Shown: positions 17,095 through 24,937 of the stretch, in pieces
Layout: each line of letters starts with the position of its first letter
How positions within the stretch are numbered: the stretch's first letter is position 1
Source: Sphingomonas sp. UNC305MFCol5.2
GTDB lineage: Bacteria; Pseudomonadota; Alphaproteobacteria; Sphingomonadales; Sphingomonadaceae
DNA length: 64,000 bases
Assembly (NCBI RefSeq): GCF_000712135.1
Contig: NZ_JOOE01000001.1
Coordinates: 868,001-932,000, forward strand
Direction of reading: 5' to 3'
Notes under the pieces: model-generated
What the model was told of the DNA's origin: nothing
The model's database searches: none
The model's input: only the letters and a program-made list of their open reading frames with translations
Position numbers and translations under genes: made by a program

Positions 17095-17418
17095 TTAGAA
17101 GGGCAGCTTGAACCCCGGCGGCAACGGCAACCCGCTGCTCATCTTGGACATTTCCGCTTGAGACGCCGCATCGGCCTTGGCGCGCGCGTCATTGAAGGCC
17201 GCCGCGACCAGATCCTCGAGCATGCCCTTCTCGGAGGGCGCCAGCAGCGATTCGTCGATGTCGACGCCAATGATCCGCCCCTTGGCGCTCGCCTTCACCT
17301 TGACCAGTCCGCCGCCCGACACGCCCTCGACTTCGATCGTATCGAGTGTCGCCTGCGCCTTGGTCAGCTCGTCCTGGACGTTCTGCGCCATCGCCATGAT
17401 GTCTTCGAGGCTCTTCAT
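17095..17418 (-). CDS. ybaB: YbaB/EbfC family nucleoid-associated protein
   Basis: Small dimeric DNA-binding protein (107 residues) of the YbaB/EbfC family, with the typical [22 protein letters not shown] helix, central sheet ([19 protein letters not shown]) and a C-terminal tail rich in Met, Gly and Pro ([13 protein letters not shown]). The gene lies directly after dnaX and overlaps it by four bases (ATGA), the conserved dnaX-ybaB order. Confidence 0.95.
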   Translation of the reverse strand: MKSLEDIMAMAQNVQDELTKAQATLDTIEVEGVSGGGLVKVKASAKGRIIGVDIDESLLAPSEKGMLEDLVAAAFNDARAKADAASQAEMSKMSSGLPLPPGFKLPF

Positions 17419-19037
17419 GCCTGATTACTCCGTACATTGTTCCAGCCGATCAGCTCGGCATCGGGAAAGGCCTGCATCGCGGCGGCGACCACGGGCGAAT
17501 TGAGCACCGCCGCGCGTTCGGCGGCCTCGTTCGCGGCCTGCTCCTCGCGGATGGTCGGCGCGCCTGCGTCTTCAACGCACTTCAGGCGCCAATTGACCCC
17601 TGTCGTCTCGCGGAGCGCCGCGCCCAGTTCGCGGATGAAGTCGTGCGGCAGCTCGCGCGCTGCGCCGAATTCGAATTCGGATCCCTCGAACCGCACCGGC
17701 CGCAAATAGTCGCGCACTTGCTGCGCAAGCTGGAAGCGCTTGCCCGCTTCCAGATGCGCGGCAAGCTCGGAGATGCTCGAGGGCATCGCCGGCTCAGCCG
17801 GTTTCGCCGTCGCGGCGGCGGGTGTGGATACGCTGACGCTTCCATTCGCCAATTGTCGCGCCAGTTCGCCCGGGTCGGGCAATTGTGAGGCGTGGATCAC
17901 CCGCAGCAGCGCCATCTCGCAGGCCTCGATCGGCAGCGCCGCCTTGGCGACTTCATCATGCCCGCGCAGCAGCAATTGCCAGAGCCGGTGCAGAGTCGGA
18001 AAGGACAGCCCCGCCGCCCAGTCCTGCAACGCCTTGAGCTCTTCGGCAGATTGCCCGGCGGTCGCCTCGGTGCCGAGCTTGGCTAAGGTCACGCCGTGGA
18101 CGGTTTCGAGCAATGTGCGCAACACCGCCTGCGGATCGACGCCCAGGTCATATTGCCCGCGCAGCGCCGCCAGCGCGCTCGCTGCGTCGCCGGCGAGCAG
18201 CAGCCCGAACAATGTCCGGATCGCGCCGCGGTCCGAAAGCCCCAGCATCTGGCGCACTGCCTCTGCGCGCACTCCGCGGCCTTCGAGCCCGGCATGGGCG
18301 ATCGCCTGGTCGAGGATCGAGAGGCCGTCGCGCGCCGATCCCTCCGCTGCCCGCGCGATCAGCGCCAGCGCATCGGGTTCGGCCTCCACACCCTCGGCCG
18401 CCGAGACGCGCGCGAAATGCTCGGCCAGTTTCTCCGCCGGGATCCGCCGAAGATCGAAACGCTGGCAGCGCGACAGCACCGTCACCGGCACCTTGTTCAC
18501 TTCGGTGGTGGCGAACAGGAACTTCACATGCGCCGGCGGCTCCTCGAGCGTCTTGAGCAGGCCGTTGAACGCGGCCTTGGATAGCATGTGGACTTCGTCG
18601 ATGATGTAGATCTTGTAGCGCGCCGAGACCGCCGAATAGCGCGACGCCTCGATGATCTCGCGGATGTCGTCGATGCCGGTATGGCTCGCGGCGTCCATCT
18701 CGATCACGTCGATATGACGCCCCTCGGCGATCGCGCGGCACGGCTCGCAGATGCCGCACGGATCGATCGTCGGCCCGCCCTGCCCATCCGGCCCGATGCA
18801 GTTCAATGCCTTGGCGATCAGCCGCGCGGTCGAGGTCTTGCCGACCCCGCGGACGCCGGTGAGCAGGAATGCGTGCGCCAGCCGGTCGCGCCGAATCGCG
18901 TTGCCGAGCGTCGTGACCATCGCATCCTGCCCGATCAGCTCGGAAAAGGTCTGCGGCCGATATTTGCGCGCGAGGACGCGATACGCCTCCTGCTTGGGCT
19001 GGGGCGGTTCGTCGAGGCCGAGGAAGGAATCAGACAT
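17415..19037 (-). CDS. dnaX: DNA polymerase III subunits gamma and tau
   Basis: Clamp-loader ATPase (540 residues). Walker A is GVRGVGKT (61-68). The zinc module uses Cys80, Cys94, Cys97 and Cys100. Walker B is IIDEVH (145-150), and the SRC sensor is in [13 protein letters not shown]. The AAA+ part is followed by a Pro/Ala linker (about 405-425) and a tau-type C-terminal domain. No A-rich slippery sequence of the E. coli type is seen, so a shorter gamma form is not predicted. It is followed by ybaB with an overlap and preceded on the same strand by the SRP RNA. Confidence 0.96.
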   Translation of the reverse strand: MSDSFLGLDEPPQPKQEAYRVLARKYRPQTFSELIGQDAMVTTLGNAIRRDRLAHAFLLTGVRGVGKTSTARLIAKALNCIGPDGQGGPTIDPCGICEPCRAIAEGRHIDVIEMDAASHTGIDDIREIIEASRYSAVSARYKIYIIDEVHMLSKAAFNGLLKTLEEPPAHVKFLFATTEVNKVPVTVLSRCQRFDLRRIPAEKLAEHFARVSAAEGVEAEPDALALIARAAEGSARDGLSILDQAIAHAGLEGRGVRAEAVRQMLGLSDRGAIRTLFGLLLAGDAASALAALRGQYDLGVDPQAVLRTLLETVHGVTLAKLGTEATAGQSAEELKALQDWAAGLSFPTLHRLWQLLLRGHDEVAKAALPIEACEMALLRVIHASQLPDPGELARQLANGSVSVSTPAAATAKPAEPAMPSSISELAAHLEAGKRFQLAQQVRDYLRPVRFEGSEFEFGAARELPHDFIRELGAALRETTGVNWRLKCVEDAGAPTIREEQAANEAAERAAVLNSPVVAAAMQAFPDAELIGWNNVRSNQA

Positions 19038-19085
19038 TGCGCGGCAGACTAGCGGGCCGAGGGCTCTGCGTCTTCAAGGAATGGT

Positions 19086-19174
19086 GGGAGCCGGAACGAC
19101 CCGACACGAAATCGTTACGGCTGCTTCCTTCCGGATCTGACCGGGTTGGCGACGGCATCGTCCGCCCGACTCCC
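19086..19174 (-). ncRNA. ffs: Signal recognition particle RNA, small bacterial type (4.5S)
   Basis: The minus strand contains the universally conserved SRP domain IV motif GGTCAGATCCGGAAGGAAGC (asymmetric loop plus GGAA tetraloop), about 19123-19142. Flanking arms GGGAGTCGG (from 19174) and CCGGCTCCC (to 19086) pair with one wobble, giving a hairpin of about 90-97 bases. Ends are approximate. It lies about 50 bases upstream of dnaX on the same strand, a neighbourhood seen in many bacteria. Confidence 0.93.
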
Positions 19175-19242
19175 GCGGCGCATATGGGCAAAGTCGGTGG
19201 CTTAGGCAAGTGCGGGAGCGCCTGGGCGCTCCCGCCAAAGGT

Positions 19243-19515
19243 TCAGCGCCAATAGCGTACCTTGCGGCAGACGCGGATGCGGTGGCCGTTGCGCCATTTG
19301 CGCGTGCAGTGCGTCCGCCAATAGACGCGGCGATGCCGGTTGGTGCGGCGCTCGTAACGGCGCTCGCGCTCCCAGCGCCCGCTCTGCACGGCGGGCGCGC
19401 TGGCGGCAAAGCTGGCGACCGATATGACGCCGGGTGCGGGGGCGGTAGCGGCAGATGCCGTCGGGACCGCCAGAACTGCGGCGGCGGCTGCTGCGACTAG
19501 AGTGAGAATTTTCAT
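19243..19515 (-). CDS. Small secreted Arg-rich protein (90 aa)
   Basis: Hypothetical exported protein. It has a clear signal peptide (MKILTLVAAAAAAVLAVPTASA) and a mature part that is strongly basic (RWERERRYERRTNRHRRVYWRTH) with two cysteines (C70, C83) able to form a disulfide. AGGAGAG precedes the ATG. Similar short basic secreted proteins are common in sphingomonads; no function is assigned. Confidence 0.75.
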   Translation of the reverse strand: MKILTLVAAAAAAVLAVPTASAATAPAPGVISVASFAASAPAVQSGRWERERRYERRTNRHRRVYWRTHCTRKWRNGHRIRVCRKVRYWR

Positions 19516-19593
19516 ATGGCTCTCTCCTGACCTCGGGGCGGGAACCCCAAGGCCATTACAATCCCGAAACGGCGACGTTGTTCCGCGTCGCGC

Positions 19594-20019
19594 TCAAGCC
19601 CCGCGACTGTTCGAATCGGTGGTGACCACGGGCTTGCCGCGGCGCTTGGCGAGGACCTCTTCAGCCTTGTCGCCGGTGATGCGCAACGCTTCGAGTTCGG
19701 ACTCGCTGGCGGTCTCGATTCCCATCACTTCGTCGCGTGCGCCTTTCATCGCGTGGATCAATTCGTCGATCTTGAGGTGCAGCGCGATTTCGTGCCGTTT
19801 CTGCTGGTTGAGCACCATCTGGGTGAGCGTGATCGCGAGCACCGAAAGCACCAGGGTCAGCACGGCGGTCGCTTTGTCGCCGAGCGGCAACAGAAACCAG
19901 GCGATGCAGAAAACGATCACCCCGACCAATGCCGCCGGGTGGCCTGCTATGTTCGCTCCGATATCGCATATGCGACCGCCCAGATTGTACAGCGTCTGCC
20001 GGAGTCCGGGGCGTGTCAT
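19594..20019 (-). CDS. Low-affinity iron permease family protein
   Basis: Membrane protein of 141 residues matching the bacterial low-affinity iron permease-like family: two membrane helices (about 28-45 and 50-72, GVIVFCIAWFLLPLGDKATAVLTLVLSVLAITLTQMVL) followed by the family stretch QQKRHEIALHLKIDELI and a charged C-terminal helix. Despite the name, transport by these short bacterial forms is not well established. An in-frame upstream ATG (20058) exists, but the domain begins at MTRPGLRQTLYNLG. Confidence 0.78.
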   Translation of the reverse strand: MTRPGLRQTLYNLGGRICDIGANIAGHPAALVGVIVFCIAWFLLPLGDKATAVLTLVLSVLAITLTQMVLNQQKRHEIALHLKIDELIHAMKGARDEVMGIETASESELEALRITGDKAEEVLAKRRGKPVVTTDSNSRGA

Positions 20020-20073
20020 CGGAGCGAAACGACTGGCCGCCGCCCGTCGTTCCAACACGGACCGATCGTCCGC

Positions 20074-20409
20074 TCAGCGTCCCTGCATGTCGCGATGCTC
20101 GGGCGGCATCCGCACCGTCAGTCCGTCGAGATCCCGCGTCAGCACGATCTGACACGCCAGCCGGCTGGTCCGCGTCGCGCCGATGGCGAGGTCGAGCATG
20201 TCCTCTTCCTCTTCGCTCGCGCGCGGCAGCCTGGCGTAATCTTTTGCATCGACGACGACGTGGCAAGTCGAGCACGACATCTGCCCCTCGCACGTGCCTT
20301 CCAATGGCTGGCCTGCATTCTGCGCCACTTCGAGCAGCACCGCGCCCTCTTCGGCCTCGACCTCCCGGCCCTCCGTGCCATCGGCGGCGACGAATCGCAC
20401 CCGGATCAT
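20074..20409 (-). CDS. fdx: 2Fe-2S ferredoxin (adrenodoxin/ISC type)
   Basis: Vertebrate-type/ISC-type [2Fe-2S] ferredoxin of 111 residues. The four cluster ligands are Cys40, Cys46, Cys49 and Cys86 in the pattern CEGQMSCSTC ... RLACQI. It probably supplies electrons for Fe-S cluster assembly. Its start overlaps the cysteine desulfurase stop by four bases, making a three-gene operon of two desulfurases and a ferredoxin. Confidence 0.93.
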   Translation of the reverse strand: MIRVRFVAADGTEGREVEAEEGAVLLEVAQNAGQPLEGTCEGQMSCSTCHVVVDAKDYARLPRASEEEEDMLDLAIGATRTSRLACQIVLTRDLDGLTVRMPPEHRDMQGR

Positions 20410-21497
20410 GCCGCCACCTTCTGGCCGCGCGCCGCGGCGGTGATCCGGTCGAGCGCCGCCAGCAGTTCCTCCTCGGTCGTATACCGCCCGAGCCCCAGCC
20501 TTATGCTCGACCGCGCCTCCGCGTCGCTCAGTCCGATCGCGCGCAGCACATGGCTCGGCCGCCCCGACCCGCTCGCGCAGGCCGACCCGGCCGAAAAGGC
20601 GATGTCGCGCAGGTCGGACATCAGCCGCGCGACGTTCAGGCCTTCACGCCGGATATTGAGATTGCCGTGATAGCGCTCGTCGCGCGAACCATTGAGCGTC
20701 CAGTCGCCGCCGAGATGGGCCAGTGCCGCCCGGAAAAGCTGCTCGGCATGGGCGTGATCCGCGCCGAACCGCTGCTTGGCGAGCCGCGCCGCGGCGCCGA
20801 ACCCGGCACACAATGCCGGCGACAGCGTCCCCGAGCGCCCACCCGGCTCCTGCCCGCCCCCGTGCAACAGCGGTTCGAGCGTCACGCCCTCGCGGATCCA
20901 CAGCGCACCGACTCCCTTGGGCCCATGAACCTTGTGCGCCGACACCGCGACCAGATCGCAGCCTTCGGGGATCAGCACGCGGCCATAACCCTGCACCGCA
21001 TCGCACAGGAACCGCGCGCCGGCGGCCCTGGCCAGCTCGGCCAATCGCTCGACCGGCTGGATCGTGCCGATCTCGTTGTTGACCAGCATGACCGCGACCA
21101 GCCCCGTGCCGGGGCGGATCACCGCGCGCGCCGCCGCAAAATCGACCAGCCCGTCGCTGCCCACCGGCAGCACGGTGACCGCACGCCCCTTGCGTGCCTC
21201 GGCCTCGACCGTGTCGAGCACCGCGGCATGTTCGGTCGCTAGCGTGACGATCGGCCCGGTCGTGCCCTTGATCGCCCAGTTGAGCGCTTCGGTCGCGCCG
21301 CTGGTGAAGTTGACCGTGCCGCCTTCGGGCATCAGTCCGGCGACTTCGCCGCGCGCCACTTCCACTGCAGCCTTCGCCGCGCGTCCGGGCGGGTGCGCGG
21401 AGTGGGGGTTGGCGTACTGGCTCTCCAGCCAGGGCAGCATCGCGGCGAGCGCCTCGGGCGCGAGCGGCGTGGTCGCCTGATAATCGAGATAGGTCAT
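20406..21497 (-). CDS. Cysteine desulfurase (NifS/IscS family), second copy
   Basis: PLP-dependent class V aminotransferase-fold enzyme (363 residues) that releases sulfur from cysteine for Fe-S clusters or thiolation. The PLP lysine is in SAHKVHGPKG (K189), and the catalytic cysteine is in SAGSACASGSGRPSH (C307). The N-terminus MTYLDYQATTPLAPEA is typical. It overlaps the upstream paralogue (ATGA) and the downstream ferredoxin. The two paralogues differ strongly in sequence, so they are not a recent tandem duplication. Confidence 0.93.
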   Translation of the reverse strand: MTYLDYQATTPLAPEALAAMLPWLESQYANPHSAHPPGRAAKAAVEVARGEVAGLMPEGGTVNFTSGATEALNWAIKGTTGPIVTLATEHAAVLDTVEAEARKGRAVTVLPVGSDGLVDFAAARAVIRPGTGLVAVMLVNNEIGTIQPVERLAELARAAGARFLCDAVQGYGRVLIPEGCDLVAVSAHKVHGPKGVGALWIREGVTLEPLLHGGGQEPGGRSGTLSPALCAGFGAAARLAKQRFGADHAHAEQLFRAALAHLGGDWTLNGSRDERYHGNLNIRREGLNVARLMSDLRDIAFSAGSACASGSGRPSHVLRAIGLSDAEARSSIRLGLGRYTTEEELLAALDRITAAARGQKVAA

Positions 21498-22570
21498 GCC
21501 GCTCGTACCCGTGTTTCGTCGGCGGTCTTGCGCCAGAGCTCGGCGAAGCGCGCCACTTCCGCCTCGCTTGTCGAACGTCCGAAGCTCACTCGTACCACTT
21601 CGCGCAGTTCGGGTTCCTGCCAGCCCATCGCGCCCAGCACATGGCTCGGCCGCATGCTTCCCGACGAGCAGGCGCTTCCGGCCGAAACCGAGATCCCGCC
21701 CAGATCGAACCGGATGAGCTGCGCCGCCGACGACACCCCCGGCATGCGATAGGCACCGATCAGCGGCGTGCGCGGGCTCGCCTCGCCCACCACTTCGCCA
21801 CCGGCGTCGCGGATCGCCGCCTCCAGTCCCGCACGAAGCCGCGCCATCCGCGCGAGATCCTCGGCCTCGCTCACCGCCGCGGCATAGCCGAGCGCGCCCG
21901 GCAAATTCTCGGTACCCGCGCGATACCCCTTCTCCTGCCCGCCCATCGGCAGCAGCGTAGCGAAGTCGCGCACCAGCAGCGCCCCGATCCCCGGCGGCCC
22001 GCCGCGCTTGTGCGCCGATATTGCGACCAGATCGGCATGCCGCAACACTGCGTCGTCGGCCCGCGCCGGCATCTGCGCGGCGTCGACGAGCAATATGCCG
22101 CCCGCATCATGGACGACCTCCGCAATCGCCGCGATCGGCTGGCGCACGCCGGTCTCGCTGTTCGCCCATTGCGCGCAGAGCATGGTGCGACTCTCACCTG
22201 CCAACACGCCCCTTAGCGCCTCCAGATCGAGAATGCCGTTCGCATCCACCGGCAGCACCTTCGCTCCTTCCGAATGCCGAAGCACCGAATCATGCTCCAC
22301 AGCGGTGATCAGCCGGCGTTCGGCCATGGATCGCGTCAGCGCCAGGTGCAGTGATTCGCTCGCCCCCGAGGTCAGCACCAGCTCGTGCGCCCAGCCATAG
22401 GCCGCGGCGATCTTCGCCCGTGCCGCCTCCAGCGCCGCCCGCGCCGCCCGCCCTTCGGCATGCGGCGAGGAGGGGTTCGCCCAGCGCGCCATCCCCTCGA
22501 CAACCGCAGCCTTCGCAGCTTCGGTCATCGGCGTCGTCGCGGCGTGGTCCAGATAGATACGGTCGGCCAA
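21494..22570 (-). CDS. Cysteine desulfurase (NifS/IscS family), first copy
   Basis: Second NifS-like enzyme (358 residues from the chosen start). It has IYLDHAATTPMTEAA, PLP lysine in SAHKRGGPPG and catalytic cysteine in SAGSACSSGSMRPSH. The TTG at 22570 (LADRIYLDH...) aligns with the paralogue start; an ATG at 22675 would extend the protein across the divergent gene's start and gives a non-family leader. Heads the operon desulfurase-desulfurase-ferredoxin. No sufB/C/D genes follow, unlike the usual alphaproteobacterial suf operon. Confidence 0.9.
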   Translation of the reverse strand: MADRIYLDHAATTPMTEAAKAAVVEGMARWANPSSPHAEGRAARAALEAARAKIAAAYGWAHELVLTSGASESLHLALTRSMAERRLITAVEHDSVLRHSEGAKVLPVDANGILDLEALRGVLAGESRTMLCAQWANSETGVRQPIAAIAEVVHDAGGILLVDAAQMPARADDAVLRHADLVAISAHKRGGPPGIGALLVRDFATLLPMGGQEKGYRAGTENLPGALGYAAAVSEAEDLARMARLRAGLEAAIRDAGGEVVGEASPRTPLIGAYRMPGVSSAAQLIRFDLGGISVSAGSACSSGSMRPSHVLGAMGWQEPELREVVRVSFGRSTSEAEVARFAELWRKTADETRVRAA

Positions 22571-22661
22571 GTTGCTTCCAATTGCGCAAGAGGGGGCGCT
22601 GCCTATATAGCGCCCAACTCCCCGCGCTCCACTGCGCGCACCCAATTCAAGGCAGGCCACA

Positions 22662-23318
22662 TTGCCCGAAGTCATTTTCCCCGGTCCCGAAGGCCGTCTC
22701 GAAGGCCGTTTCGCCCCCGCTCCGCGTCCGCGCGCGCCCGTGGCGATGATCCTTCATCCGCACCCCAATGCGGGCGGAACGATGAACAACCGCATCGTCC
22801 AGGAGCTCTACAAGACCTTCCAGCGCCGCGGCTTCGCGACCCTGCGTTTCAACTTTCGCGGCGTCGGCAAGAGCCAGGGCACGTTCGACAACGGCATCGG
22901 TGAGCTCAGCGACGCGGCCTCGGCGCTCGACTGGGTGCAGAGCTTCCACCCCGAAGCCTCGACCACCTGGATCGCCGGCGTCAGCTTCGGCGCATGGATC
23001 GGCATGCAGCTGCTGATGCGCCGTCCGGAGATCCGCGGCTTCATCTCGGTCGCGCCGCCGGCGAACATGTATGATTTCAGCTTCCTCGCGCCCTGCCCCT
23101 CCTCGGGCATCATCATCCAGGGAGAGGCCGACGAAGTCGCCACGCCGCTCGCGACGCAGAAGCTCGTCGACAAGCTGCGCACGCAGAAGCACATCACGAT
23201 CCACCACGACACGATCCCGGGCGCGAACCATTTCTTCGAGCACGAGATGGAGCAATTGATGGGTTCGGTGGACCGCTATCTCGACATGCGGCTCGATCCG
23301 AACTCGCCGATCCGCTGA
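22662..23318 (+). CDS. Alpha/beta hydrolase (dienelactone-hydrolase-like)
   Basis: Hydrolase of 218 residues, similar to the widespread alphaproteobacterial proteins with LHPHPNAGGTMNN near the N-terminus. It has RFNFRGVGKSQG, the nucleophile elbow GVSFGAW (Ser at about 109), acid residue in GEADEV and His in GANHFFEHEM. There is no signal peptide. The start is TTG at 22662 (MPEVIFPGPEGRLEG), the only start giving the conserved N-terminus. It is divergent from the cysteine desulfurase operon, 91 bases apart, and is followed by a strong terminator. Confidence 0.88.
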   Translation: MPEVIFPGPEGRLEGRFAPAPRPRAPVAMILHPHPNAGGTMNNRIVQELYKTFQRRGFATLRFNFRGVGKSQGTFDNGIGELSDAASALDWVQSFHPEASTTWIAGVSFGAWIGMQLLMRRPEIRGFISVAPPANMYDFSFLAPCPSSGIIIQGEADEVATPLATQKLVDKLRTQKHITIHHDTIPGANHFFEHEMEQLMGSVDRYLDMRLDPNSPIR

Positions 23319-23329
23319 GGCTTCTTCCC

Positions 23330-23463
23330 CTCCCTGCAGGGAGGGAATCAAGGGGCGGGTTGAAAAAAGGCCGGGTCGATCCCGGCCTTTTTTTCATCGA
23401 CGCCGCAGAGCTCGCCTCCGGCTCGCACCCAACCCCAACCCCTCCCTTGCCGGGAGAGGAGTC
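23330..23463. repeat. Composite nested inverted repeat (CCCTCCCTGCA family), copy 1
   Basis: Starts with the palindrome CCCTCCCTGCAGGGAGGG followed by ATCAAGGGGCGGGT. It ends with the reverse-oriented ACCCAACCCC-AACCCCTCCC-TTGCCGGGAG. The same blocks in the same opposed order form the element at 45106-45243, and the overall length is similar (134 against 138 bp). A rho-independent terminator is nested inside. Confidence 0.6.
23363..23394. terminator. Bidirectional rho-independent terminator
   Basis: AAAAAA-GGCCGGG-TCGAT-CCCGGCC-TTTTTTT: a 7-bp GC stem flanked by A and T runs, so it works on both strands. It separates the hydrolase gene ending at 23318 from the convergent operon ending at 23471. 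Confidence 0.92.
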
Positions 23464-23470
23464 CCGGTAG

Positions 23471-23638
23471 CTATAGCGACCAGATCAGCAGATTGCCCAG
23501 CAGCACCAACGCACAGATCACCATCAGCACGCCCTTGGTTCGATCCCCGCCGCGCCAGGTGCGCACACCGCCCCAGACCAATGCGAACATCGCTATCACC
23601 GCGATGCTCAGCAGCAGCGGATTGAGTTGCGGATCCAT
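23471..23638 (-). CDS. Small membrane protein (55 aa), operon with threonine dehydratase
   Basis: Hypothetical protein with two membrane helices (LLLSIAVIAMFALVWGGV and GVLMVICALVLLGNLLIW) joined by a basic loop (RTWRGGDRTK). An ATG one codon upstream (23641) is equally possible. Its start overlaps the stop of the preceding small gene (ATGATGA), so all three genes of this operon are coupled. No family recognised. Confidence 0.72.
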   Translation of the reverse strand: MDPQLNPLLLSIAVIAMFALVWGGVRTWRGGDRTKGVLMVICALVLLGNLLIWSL

Positions 23639-23817
23639 CATCGGACGATCAGCCAGACAAGCGCGGCGATCGCCAATCCGACGCCGGCAAAGCCCGCAAT
23701 CACCTTCGGCTCGCCGCGATAGATCAATCGCAGGAAATACCAGAGGAAGAGGCCGAGCCCCCGCGTGCCGACGCTCAACACATTGGCGACGACCGTCCCG
23801 AACCGTCTGTCCTTCAT
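23638..23817 (-). CDS. Small membrane protein (59 aa), operon with threonine dehydratase
   Basis: Hypothetical protein with one clear C-terminal membrane helix (VIAGFAGVGLAIAALVWLIV) and a more amphipathic segment before it (LGLFLWYFLRLIYRG). The ATG overlaps the dehydratase stop by one base (TGATG), and its own stop overlaps the next gene. Length, position and coupling support a real gene; the function is unknown. Confidence 0.72.
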   Translation of the reverse strand: MKDRRFGTVVANVLSVGTRGLGLFLWYFLRLIYRGEPKVIAGFAGVGLAIAALVWLIVR

Positions 23818-24785
23818 CAGTTCTTCGATCCCAGCACCGCCGCATAGGCGTCCGGATCGGCATTGCCGCCCGAGAGGACCACCAGCAATCCCGGCTTCGC
23901 CTCGACCTTGCCCGCCAGCAAGGCCGCCAGCGCTACCGATCCGCCCGGTTCCAGCACCAGCCGCAGCTTCGCCGCCGCCCAGCGCTGCGCATGCCGGATC
24001 TCGGCCTCGCTCACCGCGACGCCCGTCGCGCCCCGCCGACTGAGCACGTCGAAGGTCAACGGCGACACTTGATATGTCTGCAGCGCATCGCACGCCGTCG
24101 GCGGCGGATTATCGCCCACCGGCTCGATCCACCCGGCTTCGAGGCTGCGGCGCATGTCATCCCAGCCCTCGGGCTCCACGACGGTTATTTCCGCATCGGG
24201 CAGCGCCAGAGCCAGCCCCGCCGCGAGCCCGCCGCCGCCGCACGGCACCACCACATTCGACGGATCTGGTAGCTTCATCTCGATCATCTGGGTCATCGAC
24301 TCGATGCCGGCGCTGCCCTGGCCCTCGATGATCCAGGGGTCGTCGAAACTCGGCACCAAAGCCGCGCCGCGCGCATGCGCCAGATGCGCGGCGATCTTCT
24401 CGCGGCTCTCGGTCGCGCGGTCATACTTCACGACCTCCGCGCCCATCGCCAGCGTCGCGTCGAGCTTCACCTTCGGCGCGTCAGCCGGCATCACGATCAC
24501 CGCCGGAATGCCGAGTCTCTTCGCCGCCCAGGCGATTCCCTGTGCGTGATTGCCCGACGAGAACGCCACCACGCCGCGCTCGCGCGCCTCCGCGTCCAGC
24601 GCGGTCAGCCGATGCCACGCGCCGCGGATCTTGAACGCGCCGATCGGCTGCAGCGATTCAGCCTTGAAGCAAACCGGAACCCCGCGAATTTCCGCTGTCA
24701 GCAGAGGCGTTTGCGGCAGGATTGCTGCAATCTTAGCCGCAGCGTCGCGAACCCCCGCCCGGGTAGGCTGTCGTACAATCGTCAC
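23817..24785 (-). CDS. Threonine/serine dehydratase (PLP, serine-racemase-like)
   Basis: Fold-type II PLP enzyme of 322 residues. The PLP lysine is in PIGAFKIRGAW (K52), the substrate loop is SSGNHAQG, and the phosphate-binding Gly loop is CGGGGL. It has no C-terminal ACT regulatory domain, so it resembles catabolic threonine dehydratase or serine racemase rather than biosynthetic IlvA. It starts with GTG at 24785 and is divergent from the decarboxylase gene, with 152 bases between them that hold no clear operator. Two tiny membrane protein genes follow in the same operon. Confidence 0.9.
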   Translation of the reverse strand: MTIVRQPTRAGVRDAAAKIAAILPQTPLLTAEIRGVPVCFKAESLQPIGAFKIRGAWHRLTALDAEARERGVVAFSSGNHAQGIAWAAKRLGIPAVIVMPADAPKVKLDATLAMGAEVVKYDRATESREKIAAHLAHARGAALVPSFDDPWIIEGQGSAGIESMTQMIEMKLPDPSNVVVPCGGGGLAAGLALALPDAEITVVEPEGWDDMRRSLEAGWIEPVGDNPPPTACDALQTYQVSPLTFDVLSRRGATGVAVSEAEIRHAQRWAAAKLRLVLEPGGSVALAALLAGKVEAKPGLLVVLSGGNADPDAYAAVLGSKN

Positions 24786-24937
24786 AGTTTATCCCCGCCG
24801 TACATTTCCGGATATCGAATCACTTTACATGGGGGGACCTCGTCCCTAAATGCCGCCTTCCGCTGCCCCATGGGACTTCCAACCGCAAGGCAGCTTTTCG
24901 TCAATGTTTGCCGCAAGGCATTTGGAGGTCCCTTGAA

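Noticed and set aside
17415..19037. Programmed frameshift in dnaX
   Set aside because: No A-rich slippery heptamer with a following stop of the E. coli kind was seen.
21494..22675. ATG start at 22675 for the first cysteine desulfurase
   Set aside because: The extra 35 residues do not resemble the family and overlap the divergent hydrolase start; the TTG at 22570 matches the paralogue.
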